Source of the DNA: Gnetum montanum
Lineage: Eukaryota > Streptophyta > Gnetopsida > Gnetales > Gnetaceae
Assembly (NCBI GenBank): GCA_015680685.1
Contig: MNCI01008651.1
Span: 1,235,332 to 1,299,331, forward strand
DNA: 64,000 bases
Direction: 5' to 3'
Shown one piece after another: positions 10,210 through 22,457 of the stretch (position 1 is the stretch's first letter; each line of letters begins with the position of its first letter). The translations under genes and the position numbers were made by a program. Below the pieces are notes generated by a model, which had not been told where the DNA came from, did no database searches, and saw only the letters and a program-made list of their open reading frames with translations.

Positions 10210-12950
10210 ATGTCATTGAAAAGGATAATCAAAGTAGAAGGGTTGTCACAACCAGAGAAAAGAGTCCCATAGGGAGAGATAGAGGATAAAGAAAAGATTA
10301 AACTCTTACTGAGGAACAAGAAGGATATTCATAATCAATCTAACAACCAATGCTAATAACAAGACAATATGCATAGGTAGATATGGTAGCACCACTTGTT
10401 CTATAGTAAGGACAATGTTTCACACTCTTGAATGAATGTTTATAGGATATCCAAGAAAAGTTCATGATGTCCACTATCATAGTGGAATTAAACTTCAGCC
10501 CAATTATGAAGTTTGCACCTATAAAGGTACATGAAAAATTGCAAGCACCATTCTTCTAATCCATCATTTCAAACAACAATGAGTGGTATTTAGGGGATAC
10601 CTATCAATTTTGATACAATTGACAAGATGACACCATTGTGAAGATCGAAGGAGCAGGAGTGACTTATTTAATAGAGGCCATTGCTAAAGCACCAAATGTA
10701 CCATTTGTCAAAGCCAACATTACTCAAATATCTACAAGGTCCAAAACTAATGCTAGAAACTTCTGTCTACAGATGGCATATGGAATAGTAGAGAAAGAAT
10801 ATAATAGATTATCCATAACTAAAAAGATTTATTATAAGATAGGGACATACCATATCTTCCCTACTAAGAAAGTCAATAGAATATCCATAAATGCTACGAG
10901 AAGAAGTGCCATTTTAATGGAAAAATTTCATGAAAATATGACATACTTATTATTCTTAGAAATATAGAGGATTTTTGAAGAAAAGAAGATAAGGAAACCC
11001 ACTCTTATCAAAAGGATTTTCCAGTCTTATTAAAAGATTATGTAGGTAGGTAGGCATTTTGGTATATACCAATGATTTATATGAAAAGCCCAAAATGCAT
11101 CTTATGCATAGGTATTTAAGCTAGTGATGCTTAAGAAGACCAAGTGGAGAATCCAGTAGGCACTAAGGTTGTAAAGGAAATAACACTAATGGCAACCATT
11201 CTAGTCATAGGATTAGAGTAAGCTATAGAACAAGTAGGATCAAGTGCTTTGCTAGCCAAAAAAATAGATTATAGATCTTCCATGAATCATCTTTAGTAAA
11301 TTGAAAAAATAATAAGTTGGGGTAGTAGAAAAGTGTCAAGCATGTACACAGTAAGAGATAATCCCAGTAGACTTGCCATATTATTAGGACCATCTAGTGG
11401 TCAAATATTTTTTTTTAGGTAGAAGAAAATGATGAATGGATGTAACAAATTCTAGGAAATGTTGCATCATTTTAAGCGATGTTAGAGATAAGAGAAGGAG
11501 CCATTGTGATGATTATGATGTAATACCAAGATGTAGTAGAAGCAGCAAAGATAATTACAGATTATATCAAAGAATCATTTAATATTCATGTTGTGCCATG
11601 TGTAGATATTTCTAAAATCAATGAGGTTCAAACTTTGGCTAGAACATTAGGAAAAGAAATCATGCCCCATGTAGAACACGAAGATGCTTTAGAAAGACTA
11701 TTGTAGATAGGAGAAGTTATGCAAAATCTTTTTGATATCCCCAATGATAGCACTATAGTCCAATCAAACTTAATTTATGTAAAAGAAAAACTAGTCATAG
11801 CTAAAACAATGATGCAACATGGTGAGACTAAAGTGCAAAGGCTGTAAGAAGAATTAGATAGACTAAGAGCTAAAAGACAAGACCCTACATAGTACATCAT
11901 ATCTAACTAGTTACAATAGTTCAAAAATGATTAAGCTAATCAAATGATAACCAAGAAGAAATAGATGGAAATAGAAAAGGAGAAGGCATATGGAATGCTT
12001 CAACTATAGATGCCTAGAGATACATCCATGCAAAAGTAATCACTACACTAGAAAAAGAAAATAAGAAGATTGTTGTAGTGAACCTCAAGTTGATAAATGT
12101 AGAGAAAGAAAAGAATATGCTGAAGGAAAGCATTCATTAGTTTAGAGAACAATTTTCCAGAATCAACTTAAGCATGAGATAATTGACCTAAGAAATTAGA
12201 ACCTTATTAATAGAAGAAGTGCATGCAAATACAAAAAAAAAATTAGCTATTGAGATCAGTGCATGACAGAGCAAAGCCAAAAGGATGAAAGGCTCAAAGA
12301 ACATTTTAGAGACTAAGTGGACATGTATAAATAGGTTAATGGAAAGAAAATCTAGATGGCCAAAGCTAAGATCAATTCCATCATATAGTAGATATTTAAT
12401 TAGAAAACTATCCTAGATAGTCTTTTCTTGGTCCACCAAGAAAAGCTCAAAAATAAAGACCTATAGATTGAAGATTTAATAGAGTACATTGGGTTAGCAA
12501 ACTTACACCATGCTAACTTAGCCATGTTGACAGTAGGCAAACTAAGGATAAAATTGAAGCAATAATGGGTTACTATGTATTTCATGTATGAAAAAGAGTT
12601 TGTAGATAGAAAATATGCATAAAAAAAACTCCATATTATAAACTTTGAGCTTCAAGTAGTCAAAGAAAGTTATCAAAATTAGAAAGATGTAGTAGCAAAC
12701 TTGGCTAGAAGAATGTCAAACTATCAAGAGTTATAAAAAATGGCCAAGGCTTTTGAGGTGAAATGAACACAATTTGTATCATGGTATATCAAGGCCAACC
12801 AAACATTTCCATAATCGATATGTCCTTGAGAAGTATCAATACCAAAGAACATTGCTAAGGTGATGTGAAGTAAGCATGATCCTAGGATTGAAGAAGAGAA
12901 GCTAACAACATTAGTAAATAAAGAAATAAATGGAGAAGCCATCACTAGTA
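10210..12950 (+). pseudogene. Unrecognised coding-like remnant, coiled-coil rich
   Basis: I do not recognise this. An ATG at 10210 opens MSLKRIIKVEG. A 109-codon open frame runs 10638-10967 (MKIEGAGVTYLIEAIAKAP...). Further plus-strand segments are protein-like but broken, for example around 11560-11700 (ITDYIKESFNIHVVP, then VQTLARTLGKEI) and 11780-11890 (KLVIAKTMMQHGETKVQRL then EELDRLRAK). The later parts are rich in Lys, Glu and Leu, as in a coiled coil. Stops and frameshifts are frequent. A TAAACTCAAGGATGAGTTTTT motif near 13168-13188 resembles the CTCGAGGACGAGTTTT that precedes the 3' LTR in the other gypsy elements. The segment may therefore be the body of an older plus-strand retroelement whose LTRs I cannot find. 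Confidence 0.35.
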
Positions 12951-13312
12951 GGAAAATAAGAGACTATGTCAAGCTTCAATCTTGTTTTATTTTATTTTAT
13001 TTTTGTAGTAAGATTTTATCATGTGTTAATCATTCTCTACATGATAATTTTGTAACATCACTCAAACAAAGATGTGGCATTTATAGTTAGTAGTCAATCA
13101 TGTATATATGTCATGTTAATGAGTCTATGAAACCCCACAAGATGTAATGATTCTATTCTCCTTTTATGTAAACTCAAGGATGAGTTTTTAGTTAGTTTGA
13201 AATGTTATCATTTGGGTGTAAAATGATTTCATAATAATATTCTCCAAGGCTCTAATATATCTAAAATTATCTAGTTGTTCAAGTTATTTTGATTATTGTT
13301 ACCATTAGTCAC
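12951..13312 (+). other. Possible 3' tail of an old retroelement
   Basis: AT-rich and non-coding. It holds the CTCAAGGATGAGTTTTT motif (about 13170) followed by ATCATTTGGGTG, reminiscent of the region just before a gypsy PPT. The GTCAC copy at its end is the left TSD of solo LTR S. Confidence 0.35.
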
Positions 13313-14228
13313 TGATGAAGTGTCATTAAGTCAATGTGTCGATTGGGCTGCGTATATGGGGCCACGTATACGTGGCCGTGTCGACGTGGGCCCATCGACG
13401 TAGCCTTCCTGCGTCAACGTGGCCCTGTTTACGCAGCCACCTTTCCCAGCCTATAAATAAGAGGGTCTTCCACCTCATTTAGGCATCTTTTTGAGTAGTT
13501 GTAGCGAAGCTCTTGCAGTTTGTTCCCATAGGAGATAGAATATTTTCCAAGTGCCCGCAGCAGGTGTAAGAAAAGTGATCAGCTCTTTATTCGAGCATTG
13601 ATGTATCTGAGCCCATTGACGTGATGACAATAAAGACAAACTATTCAAGCAATCCTTGCAGCATTTGGACTTAGTTATTTTATGCATTTAATAGTTTAAT
13701 ATGTTTATGCTTTATTAGTTACTTGTTAATTACTTATGTTTTCGTTATTATAATTTCAATCGCTATTATTCATTCATAGTTTGTTAAGGCCATAAGTACG
13801 ACATCTCGAACGTAATCCAAACACTTAGTAAGCCCAGTGATGCTTAACGTCTGGTAACCCAGAAGTGTTAGGAGATGCTTAGAATGTGCTCGGAAGATGG
13901 GACCAGATACTTATGCTAGAAATAGTTAGAATATAAGCTAGGATAATTAGGGATTAGATAATAGTTTATTCCTTACTTTCCATACCTCAATTAGCCGTCG
14001 AAAAGATAATTAAAAATATATAAAAATCATTAGCCTTCGTCTCACTTAACCATCGTAAACAGAACTTCACAAGTGAGATTAGGATGACAACAACCATTCT
14101 AACCCAAGGTTTCACTGGTTAGAATTCTGGTGTATGTTAAGTGCTTATAGTTTGCGGATTTCGATTGAGTCGTGCATGAACGCTCGTGATTCGTATGGTT
14201 GGGCATAGGGGTACCTAGCCGCTCATCA
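13313..14228 (+). repeat. Solo LTR S, divergent gypsy subfamily
   Basis: 916 bp, TGATGAAG...GCTCATCA, with a perfect TSD GTCAC at 13308-13312 and 14229-14233 and no internal region. TATA (CTATAAATAAGAGGG) is at 13452-13459, and ATTCGAGCA and AATAAA blocks match the family. Its U3 carries a different set of palindromes (ACGTGGCC/GGCCACGT, GTATAC, GTCGAC at about 13337-13440) in place of GATATC. Confidence 0.88.
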
Positions 14229-16529
14229 GTCACCATAATGTTCAAAAATGGGGTATTAGAAAAAAGTTCAAAAATTACACACTTAGCCCCCATGATAAAT
14301 GAGTGTAACTTTAGAAGCTTACAAGTTTTTAAAAAACTAAAACCAAAGGTTTGGTTCACAAGATGGCCAAGAAATAATTGAAATTAATGAGTAGTTCCAA
14401 AGGCATGCATAATTTAGAGAATTTGTTCATGATGTCTTGGAAGATGTTATGTTTTGGTTCAGAGCCATGATCTATAAGAATTATGCAAGTGGATCTTTCC
14501 CAAAGCAAGCTTCTACCATAATGCCTTTGCATAAACACCTCTATAGATGTCTGTGAGCACCTTAGAAGTTAAATGTAGATCATGCCTTTGTTTCAAATAA
14601 TACACAACCACCTTGGTTAGGATCTTGCACTATACTATAGAAAACCATTAGGCTCATAATTGCATGTAGTAGTGAGGTGAATAATGGGATCAGAAGGGAT
14701 TACAAAGATTGGGATGTGAGGTACCGACCATGCCTACAATAGGATCTTATGTAACTTATGATTAAGATGATCATCATACCTATCTGTCCAAGTTTCAAAC
14801 CACGTCTATATCATTAATAGTGACCTTGCATTAGGTACCCCTTCTTACCTATCATCAAAAGTCCAAAACAACCACAAAGAATAAATATCACTTCAAAAAT
14901 AGAAGAAAAGAGAAGAACGAAGGAAGGAAGGACCTTAGTTAGAGGGGTGCCTTTAGGCATGGGTAACATGTCTTTCTAGCTCCATAACTAGTGCTTGTAG
15001 TTCATGATTGTGTCTAAGGGGTGTGCTTTGAATTTTCATTATTTATTTCTTTTTCTTTTTCTCTTTTTTATCTCTTTCTTTTTTTTCCTTGTTTTCTTTT
15101 CATGTGAACCACACCATGCGATGAAATTTTTCCTATTTATTGGTTGACAATAGGAGTCATGATATGCTTCATGAGGAGTCATAGGCCTTAAGAAGGAAGT
15201 CAAGAAGAGAACCCAAGAGGTCACAACCTTTTCTATTCCCATTTGATCTTTCCCCCTTTCCTCAAGGCACAATGATCATTAATTAATTTTAGTTTCATGT
15301 AAGAAGAATCATATTGCTTTCATGATACAGTTGTTTTATTTGGAGGAACTAGAGGAATGGATGATGTGGTCTCAGTGCACTATACAATTATTTATTTAAT
15401 CATCTTGATAGCATAGAACAAAGAACTAGCACATAGTGTCGACTTCTACATCATGACTGGCAACATCATTATTAACAAAAACATAGTAGACATTCATAAA
15501 AAATAAAGGAAATAACTCAAGAAAAGAGAAAATTATAAAGAAAAGAAAAATAACAAGAAATAGAAGCATACTAAGAATTGGAAAATTTTTGAAGAAATAG
15601 TAAAATGATAAAAAATTGTAAAAAAAAAAGTGAAAATGCACTTATTAGTTCTTCATTTAAGATGAGGCATCTTCCCCATGACTAAACTCATGGGCAAGCA
15701 TTTAGAAAATGGACCACACATTCCCTTGGTTATACACCATAAGTTTTCCATTTATCATCTTTACTAATTTAAGTTTTCACTTGGTAGCATATTTAACATT
15801 GATGATACTCACATTTCAATCATTTAAAGACATATCTTCAACAAGACTAGAAGGTGTTTCATTTTAGAGGATCCACACATGTTCTCTTTTTTATTTTCTT
15901 TTTTTGTTCTTAGGTCTCCTTGTTTAAGATCTTCTTTTGGTGTATAGTCATAGTGTAAGATGTCCTTTTCTAAGTTCTCTATTTGGTTCACTTTCTTAGG
16001 ACTAGAACTAATTGGTGGGTTGGATGTTTCCATGCATCTTTTAAGTAAGTTGATGATCTAATTCTCAAGCCATTGGGTGTCTTTTGGTTTATTGGTTACT
16101 ATGTAGACCTAGTTTTGTAAACATACTTATTCCTCAAGCTTCTTTCATGTTGGTATAGAGATCATGTTACAACTTATAAATTTTGATCCACAACCACACA
16201 CTTTATCATTATTAGTAATGCATACAATTTTTTATCTCTTCATAGTGGTAGGTTCATCTTTTATGTTTTGTGTTGGAGTAACAATGGTTGTTGGAATTTG
16301 CATAGGATTAGAAGACATTATGTTTGTAAGGAAGGGGGTTTCATCATATTATCCTTATGATAGTTCTGATGGGTCATTAGATCTATGAATTTTATTTACA
16401 TGTGTGGGAACTATCCTTAAAAAAAAGAGCATTTTTGAGACTTTTACTGAGATCTACTAACATTATCATTCACTTGTATGTTCATAGTATGTGTGGCATC
16501 CTTCTATTGAAACTATGGTGCTAATCCTT
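14229..16529 (-). mobile_element. Element O, 3' part (degenerate)
   Basis: Weak but ordered similarity to the reversed 3' half of element E. About 14940-15120 aligns with 53160-53310 (ACATGT...CTCCATAACTAGTGCTTGTAG, GGGGTGTGCTTTGAATT, GAACCACACCATGC). About 15665-15690 aligns with the CATGACTGAATTG block at 53860-53885. About 16415-16440 aligns with the AAAGAGCTTTCTTTAG-like end of gag. The gag end and the post-pol motif are only about 0.75 kb apart, too little for RT to integrase. A minus-strand frame at 15824-16033 (69 aa, Lys/Glu-rich) matches nothing I know. O's 3' LTR was not found. Confidence 0.45.
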
Positions 16530-19261
16530 TGTAACACCCCTAATAATTATCTATAAAATCCTATAAATAACTAATCGAGATGTTATGAAATCCCAAGGAC
16601 CTAGATTTAACCTTGATTAACTAAAAGGAAGACTATAAAATAGTTAAAATTTATCAATTAGAAGCATACATAGTAAAGCGCTATAATGTGATAAAATTTT
16701 TTTATACCAGCACATCTAATTAAATAAAATTCATTTAATGAAAATTTTAGTTTTATGTAGCCACAAAAAATAAATGTCTAAACATTCAACTAGGTACATC
16801 ATAAAATAATACAAAATGAGTACATGGCACAAGCAGCCCCAAAGTGTACATGGTTTTTGTTTTACAAAAATACAAAATATATAGAAATTATTTTTTCAAG
16901 TTGAGGAGGACCATTTTGTGCTGAATTGGTCCATCTTTCATCCTATGTCTCTCTTCCAAAGTTTGGTTGTCTATGTTGGGCTCTCTACATTGAAATGCAT
17001 GAGGAATCAAAACCCCTCAAATAAGAAAGTTTATTATATTTTTGTTTTCATGGAGCATAAAGGTCATGGGCCAAAAGTCTTAGGATATGCCCTCAGCAAA
17101 GGCTTCCAATAAATATGCAAAAAGGTTGTAAGGACTAGAAATATCACAAATTTTCTAAAATCTGAATAAATTCAAAAATCCAAACTAGATATATATATTT
17201 TAAATTTTTTAATCTCTTAATGTTCAAAGGTATCACATATTTTTCAATCCAAAAAAATGTATATTTTAATTAAGCATCTTCAAAGACTAGGCCTTGGTTA
17301 TGCTAGCTACTAAAAGGACTTACCAATAGCTCTTGGAATAACCAAACTACTATCATTGGATTAACATCGTAACCCAAAACGAGTCACTCATGGCTAGGTC
17401 TTGATAATAGCCTCACTACTATCATCCTCAATGGTTGAGGCACATGTATCATTCGAAGGATAGGTCTTGACTATGCATCACTACATACCACTAAACTCAA
17501 TTGCTTAGTGCCATGGTCTTGGCTAAATCCATACCCTCACATGAACTTACAAATCAAGATCCAAGGTAGGAAATCCATCCAAACAACCCTTGTTCGTATG
17601 GGATGGGTCCCACAAAATAATGCTCCACTACTACATGCAGACGAGGGCATCGAAAGGATTCATGCTTCCCACTACCAACTGAGCAAAATCGGTCATGTAA
17701 ATATTATTATTTTATTCCAAAAGTTCAAAAGATGCCAAAAATAACAAAAAATCCACAAAAGCTTAAATTTCTCAAAATTCTTACCATAAGCTAGATCATG
17801 TCAAGAGGTGATCAAAATAATCATAAGCTACATGAGAAGTAAGCTCCCAAAAATTTCCACAATTTCAGATACACAAAGAATGGAAGAAGGTTAGACACAA
17901 CCTTTATAAAAATATTTAGTAGCATCTTGACATAGAATTCAACATCATAGAAGAAAATGGAAAAGTAGAAAGAGGAAATAGGAAGGAATAACAACATAAA
18001 AAAAATAGGATAGTGACATAAGAAGAAAAAATAAAATAATCTATGTTCCTATATCTACAAAAAATTAGGACAATCATGTGAAAGAAAACTAAAACCTATA
18101 GTAAAATAGGACAACTATATAAAAAGGGAAATAGAATAATCTTTTCTACTTGTGCTAGAATGTTTTTTGAAATATTCTTAAGGTCTTCCCAAGTTGCCCA
18201 AAATCAATTTGTATTTTACACTTACTTTCTATGAACCCCAAAGAAGCATGTGATGCAAGACTTGGACTTGGTGAATGGAAGGGATGCGCTTAGAATGGAG
18301 TGAGCTTGATTAAAGTTGAGTGATATGTGAGATGATGGAGCGCAAATGGTCTTTATATAGGCATCACCATGGGATATGGTTTCTAAAACAAGGGGGAAAA
18401 AACAAGCATTGAAAACTAATGGCCAAAAAAAAACAAGCAATGAACATCATGGGTAATGAAACAAGTGGCCAAAAATATAGGTGTTGAAAACAAGCAACCA
18501 AAACCACAGGTAGTGAAAATAAGCAGCCAAAACCACGTGAAAACAAGTGGCCAAAACCATGGGCAATGAAAATCAGTAGCCAAAACCATGGGCAATGGAA
18601 ACAAGTGGCCAAACCCTTATGATACTTAGCAAGCTAGAAAAATGTAATATCTCAAAATTATAACTCTAATTTTTGTGGATGGAATATTAAAACTATTATT
18701 TTTAAACATCTCAATCTCCTCATTAAAATCAAATTTTGGCATAGGACAACATTCTAATTACAAAGTAATAAGGGATATATTCAAGGTAGGGTAAGGATAT
18801 AAATTGCTCTATGAGAAGAGTATTACATAAAAATATATATACATCTAGATGTGCATAATAAAACATAAAAAATAAAAAATAATTAAATATGCACAACTAA
18901 ATTGTCATAAGGATAAAATAAGCATAGAAAAATACTTATAAATTCATAATGATTATTAGAAGATAAAATTTCTAGAGTAATTGGATTTCAATATTTAATC
19001 ATAAAAGATAACATAAACCTATGATTAAGCTCCAAAAATAGTAAACTAAAGGATGCAAAATATTCTAATAAATAGATTACATTCACTTCTATAGGAAACT
19101 AACAACAAAAATAACAATAATAATGCTGGTAATGATAGTAATGTAATCCATTGTTTTAATCAAGAGCATTAGAGATAATTTGTTGAATGCATTTAATAGC
19201 ATTAAAGAATTAACCATATACATTAAAATAACTAAACCTTATAAATTTTTAGGCTATGACA
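16530..19261 (-). repeat. Element T 3' LTR
   Basis: About 2.7 kb. On the plus strand it starts TGTAACACCCC and ends GGCTATGACA, and it matches 34590-37303 end to end. The minus-strand TATA (TATATAAAG) lies at 18351-18359, with a 29-bp tandem array just upstream of it. Open frames here come from the array and are not genes. Confidence 0.9.
18401..18612 (-). repeat. 29-bp tandem array in the T LTR
   Basis: About eight units starting AACAAG at 18401, 18432, 18460, 18489, 18518, 18542, 18571 and 18600. The typical unit is AACAAGTGGCCAAAACCATG plus nine more bases. The array lies about 40 bases upstream of the LTR TATA box in transcription direction. The 5' LTR has the matching array at about 36472-36656. 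Confidence 0.85.
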
Positions 19262-19277
19262 TACTCCCATCCTTCAA
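19262..19277 (-). promoter_or_regulatory. Element T polypurine tract
   Basis: On the minus strand GAAGGATGGGAGTA directly precedes the 3' LTR start TGTCATAGCC. Confidence 0.7.
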
Positions 19278-20700
19278 GAATTTTCCTCTTGGAAAATGTG
19301 GAAAAATTTTATTCTCATATTTGCCTCAGTTTCCCAAGTTGCTTCTTGATTTCCATGTCACTTCTAAAGAATTTTCACCATTGGAATTACTTCACTTCAT
19401 AGATGTCTTTATTTTCTATCTATAATTTTGATTGGACTAGTAAGTAATATTTGGTTGAAGATCTATTTCTTCCACTTGTATAAAATGTCTTTCATCTTGA
19501 ACATACTTCTTTAAAAGAGAGACATGGAAGACATCATGGATTCCTTCTAAACTTGGTGGCAAAGCTAGTTGATATGAAAATTTTCCAATTTTATTGACTA
19601 TTTCAAATGGACCTACATACCTCAAAGGTAATTTACCTTTTTTTTTTTCAAATCTCATTAGTTCCTTCATCAAAGATACCTTTAAGAAGACATGATCACC
19701 AACTTGGAATTCAAGAGATCTCCTTAAGTTTGTGTACTTGGTGTATCTATCCTGGGCAGCCTTAATACACCCTTGGATTGTGTGAACCTATTCTATGATT
19801 TGATCAACCAAGTCAATGGTTAACTACATTCTATCTTTTATTGTAGTCCAACAACTAGGCGATCGATAGGATCTACCATAAAGTATCTTAGAAGGAGCAG
19901 CTTTAATACTTGCCTAATAACTATTGTTATATGTGAAGTTTTCTAAAGATAACATTTCATCCCACTCTTCCTTATACTAGAGTGTGCAAGCCCAGAGCAT
20001 ATCTTTCAAATTTTGATTTACTTGCTCTATTTTCCCATCTATTTGAGAATGATAAGTAGAACTTATATTTAATTTAGTCCCTAGATCTGCTTGAAATACT
20101 AGCCAAATCTTAAGATAAATTTAGGGTCTATATCAGATATTATTTTAACGTAAATCCCATGTAATCTAACAATCTCCTTAATAAATAATTTAGCGATATC
20201 CTTAGTAGTTGTCGTAGACTAGATAGCAAGAAAATGAGAAGATTTTTTTAACAAATCTACCACTATTAGTATACATCATGTTTCCTTCTTGTCTTTGGTA
20301 ATCCTAAAATGAATTCCATGCTAATAACCTACCATTTCCATTACAATATGTCATGAACATGGAGTAGTCCTCCTAGCTTCAGATGTTTTTCTTTGACTTG
20401 CTAACAAACTAAACATTTTGAAATAAATTCAACTATCTCTTGCTTTATCTTAGGCTACCAATATTGTCTTATTAGGAGTTGAAATACTTTATCATCCCCA
20501 GGATGCATATGATATCTATTGATATGAGCCTCTTCTAATAGTTTTTGTCTTGCCACCTTGGATATATATAATCTACCTTTAAACCTTAACTCACCTTTAT
20601 CTTCCTTTTGTAAATAATTAGAGGAAATTGGACCTAATTTGTAAAGCTTTTCTTGACACCATTCATTTGAATTTTATTCTTCAATAATCTCATCTATTAA
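19275..20700 (-). pseudogene. pol (integrase): Element T integrase and chromodomain-like tail
   Basis: The integrase joins element cDNA to chromosomal DNA. From about 20520 leftwards the minus strand shows the N-terminal zinc-binding region (EAHINRYHMHPGDDK, then CLVC), a decayed catalytic core and an open C-terminal block at 19437-19673 with GPFEIVNKIGKFSYQLALPP and HDVFHVSLLKKYV. After the stop the frame continues with VIPMVKIL and QEATWETEANM near 19300-19400. That is the tail motif of plant chromoviruses of the Tekay type, thought to direct insertion to heterochromatin. Many stops and frameshifts. Confidence 0.8.
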
Positions 20701-21501
20701 ATTTAATTACACAACTAAGCTATTTACCTTGCCTATCTTCCTACTAAGTGCATCTGCTAATACATTTGCTTTTCCTAGGTGATATTTAATATCAAAATCA
20801 AAATCTATAAGTAGTTCAATCCATCTTCTTTGTCTCAAATTTAGTTGTGGTTGGCTCATGAGATATTGCAAACTCTTATGGTCTATCCATAAAGCTAGTT
20901 TCTCTCCATACAAATAATGTCTCCATATCTTTAACATAAAAATAATAGTTGCTAACTCTACATCATGCATAGGATATCTAACTTCATGGTTCTTTAGCTA
21001 TCAAGAAGCATAAGTAACAACATGTCCTTCTTGCATGAGGACATATCCTAATCCTTCATTTGAAGCATCAGTATACACATCTAATGGTTTACTTGGATTT
21101 GGTGAAACTAAAATAGGATCTTATGTGAGTTGTTTCTTTAATTCAAAAAATGCTTGCTCACATTTTTCATTCCATTGAAATGACTTATCCTTCCTTAATA
21201 ACTTGGTTAAAGGAGATGTATTTCCAGAAAAATCTTTAACAAACTTTCGATAGTAGCTACCTAAACCCAAGAAACTTCTTACTTCTATTATAGTGCTAGG
21301 CCTTGGCCAATCCCAAATTACTTGAATCTTCATTAGATCAACTGTTATCCCTTCTTTTGATACTATGTTTCCAAGAAATTGTACTTCCTTTTGCCAAAAT
21401 AAGCATTTAGAGGGTTGGGAATATAATTTATTTTTCCTCATAATTTGTAATATCTTCCTCAAATGTTTTACATGTTCCTTCTCACATTTAGAATATATTA
21501 G
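20701..21501 (-). pseudogene. pol (RT-RH): Element T RT C-terminal part and RNase H
   Basis: The minus frame 21121-21543 carries CEKEHVKHLRKIL, FLGNIVSKEGITVD and SFLGLGSYYRKFVKDFS, the RT thumb and connection. The first codons of that frame lie in element B's LTR and do not belong to T. The minus frame 20707-20970 is RNase H ([42 protein letters not shown]). Element B begins at 21502, exactly within the codons following the VDDIL catalytic loop; the rest of RT resumes at 31441. Confidence 0.85.
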
Positions 21502-22312
21502 TGATGAGCTGTGATATCGCATACGCGATATCACATCTGCCATGCAATATCACATATGCGATATCGCATCCTGCCTCATCTTCTATAAATAAGAGGCGGC
21601 ACCCTAGTTCCAAGTAGTAAGACTTAGACCCTTAGCTAGATTCTTGTAGTTTAGTCATTTTAGAGTTAGAATAATTTCTGTGTGCCTGCAATAGGAGTCA
21701 TAGAGTGAACGGATCTTTATTCGAGCAATTTATACCTGAGCACACATTTGTGTACGGCAATAAAGATGAACTTTATGATAAACCTTGCAACATACATATT
21801 AAGCTAATTAGTAATTAATTATTGTTGAATGTTTAATTCTTTCCTAGTTAATTAATCTCTCTCTCAACCTTTGAATCTTTTAGTTAAGTACACTCAGTAC
21901 AACCGCTTCGAGCATGCATGTAGCACTTGGTAACCCAGTAATGATTAGTGTTTGGTAATCCCAGTAGCATTGCACTGGTTCAGGATGTGTATGGAAAGTG
22001 GGAACGGATACTGGTGTTAGGAACATTTAGCACTTAGTTAATGAATAGTTAATGTAAGTTAGTCACTTAGTTCTCTCTCCCTTTCCTTTATTAGCATAAG
22101 ACATAAAAAATATAGAAGCTATAAAAATCATATACCTCAAGCTTACTTAACTATACAACCGTGACAATAAAAGTAAGTTTGGGAAGACAATGATTGATTA
22201 ATCCCGAGTGTTCCATTAAGGCATGTAAGTACTTAGTCCTTGGAGTTTGATCAGATCACGCATGAAACGCTCGTATTCGTATGGTTGTGTAGGGGTACCT
22301 CGCCACTGATCA
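21502..22312 (+). repeat. Element B 5' LTR
   Basis: 811 bp, TGATGAGC...CACTGATCA, TATA at 21584. The palindrome array is present (several GATATC sites from 21512 to 21566); LTR start to TATA is 82 bases. Confidence 0.92.
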
Positions 22313-22313
22313 T

Positions 22314-22331
22314 TGGCGCTGTTGCTGAGGA
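22314..22331 (+). promoter_or_regulatory. Element B primer-binding site
   Basis: TGGCGCTGTTGCTGAGGA, tRNA-Asp type, two bases after the LTR. Confidence 0.82.
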
Positions 22332-22457
22332 CTTAGTTGTTTGTGTGCTACGTAGAACATAGGAAATCATTCATATCGTTGGAACACTAGAACGAACCCT
22401 TAGGGTTAATCAAAGAAAGAGAAGACAATGGTACATCGCACACCGAACAAGACAAAA

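Noticed and set aside
13313-14228. S as the missing 3' LTR of element O
   Set aside because: It lies on the opposite strand to O, has its own GTCAC duplication and differs in U3 sequence.
18364-18612. Minus-strand open frames rich in Phe, Trp and Cys, repeated at 36440-36652
   Set aside because: They are translations of the 29-bp LTR tandem array. The unit length (29) shifts frame every repeat, and neither copy has any flanking coding signal.
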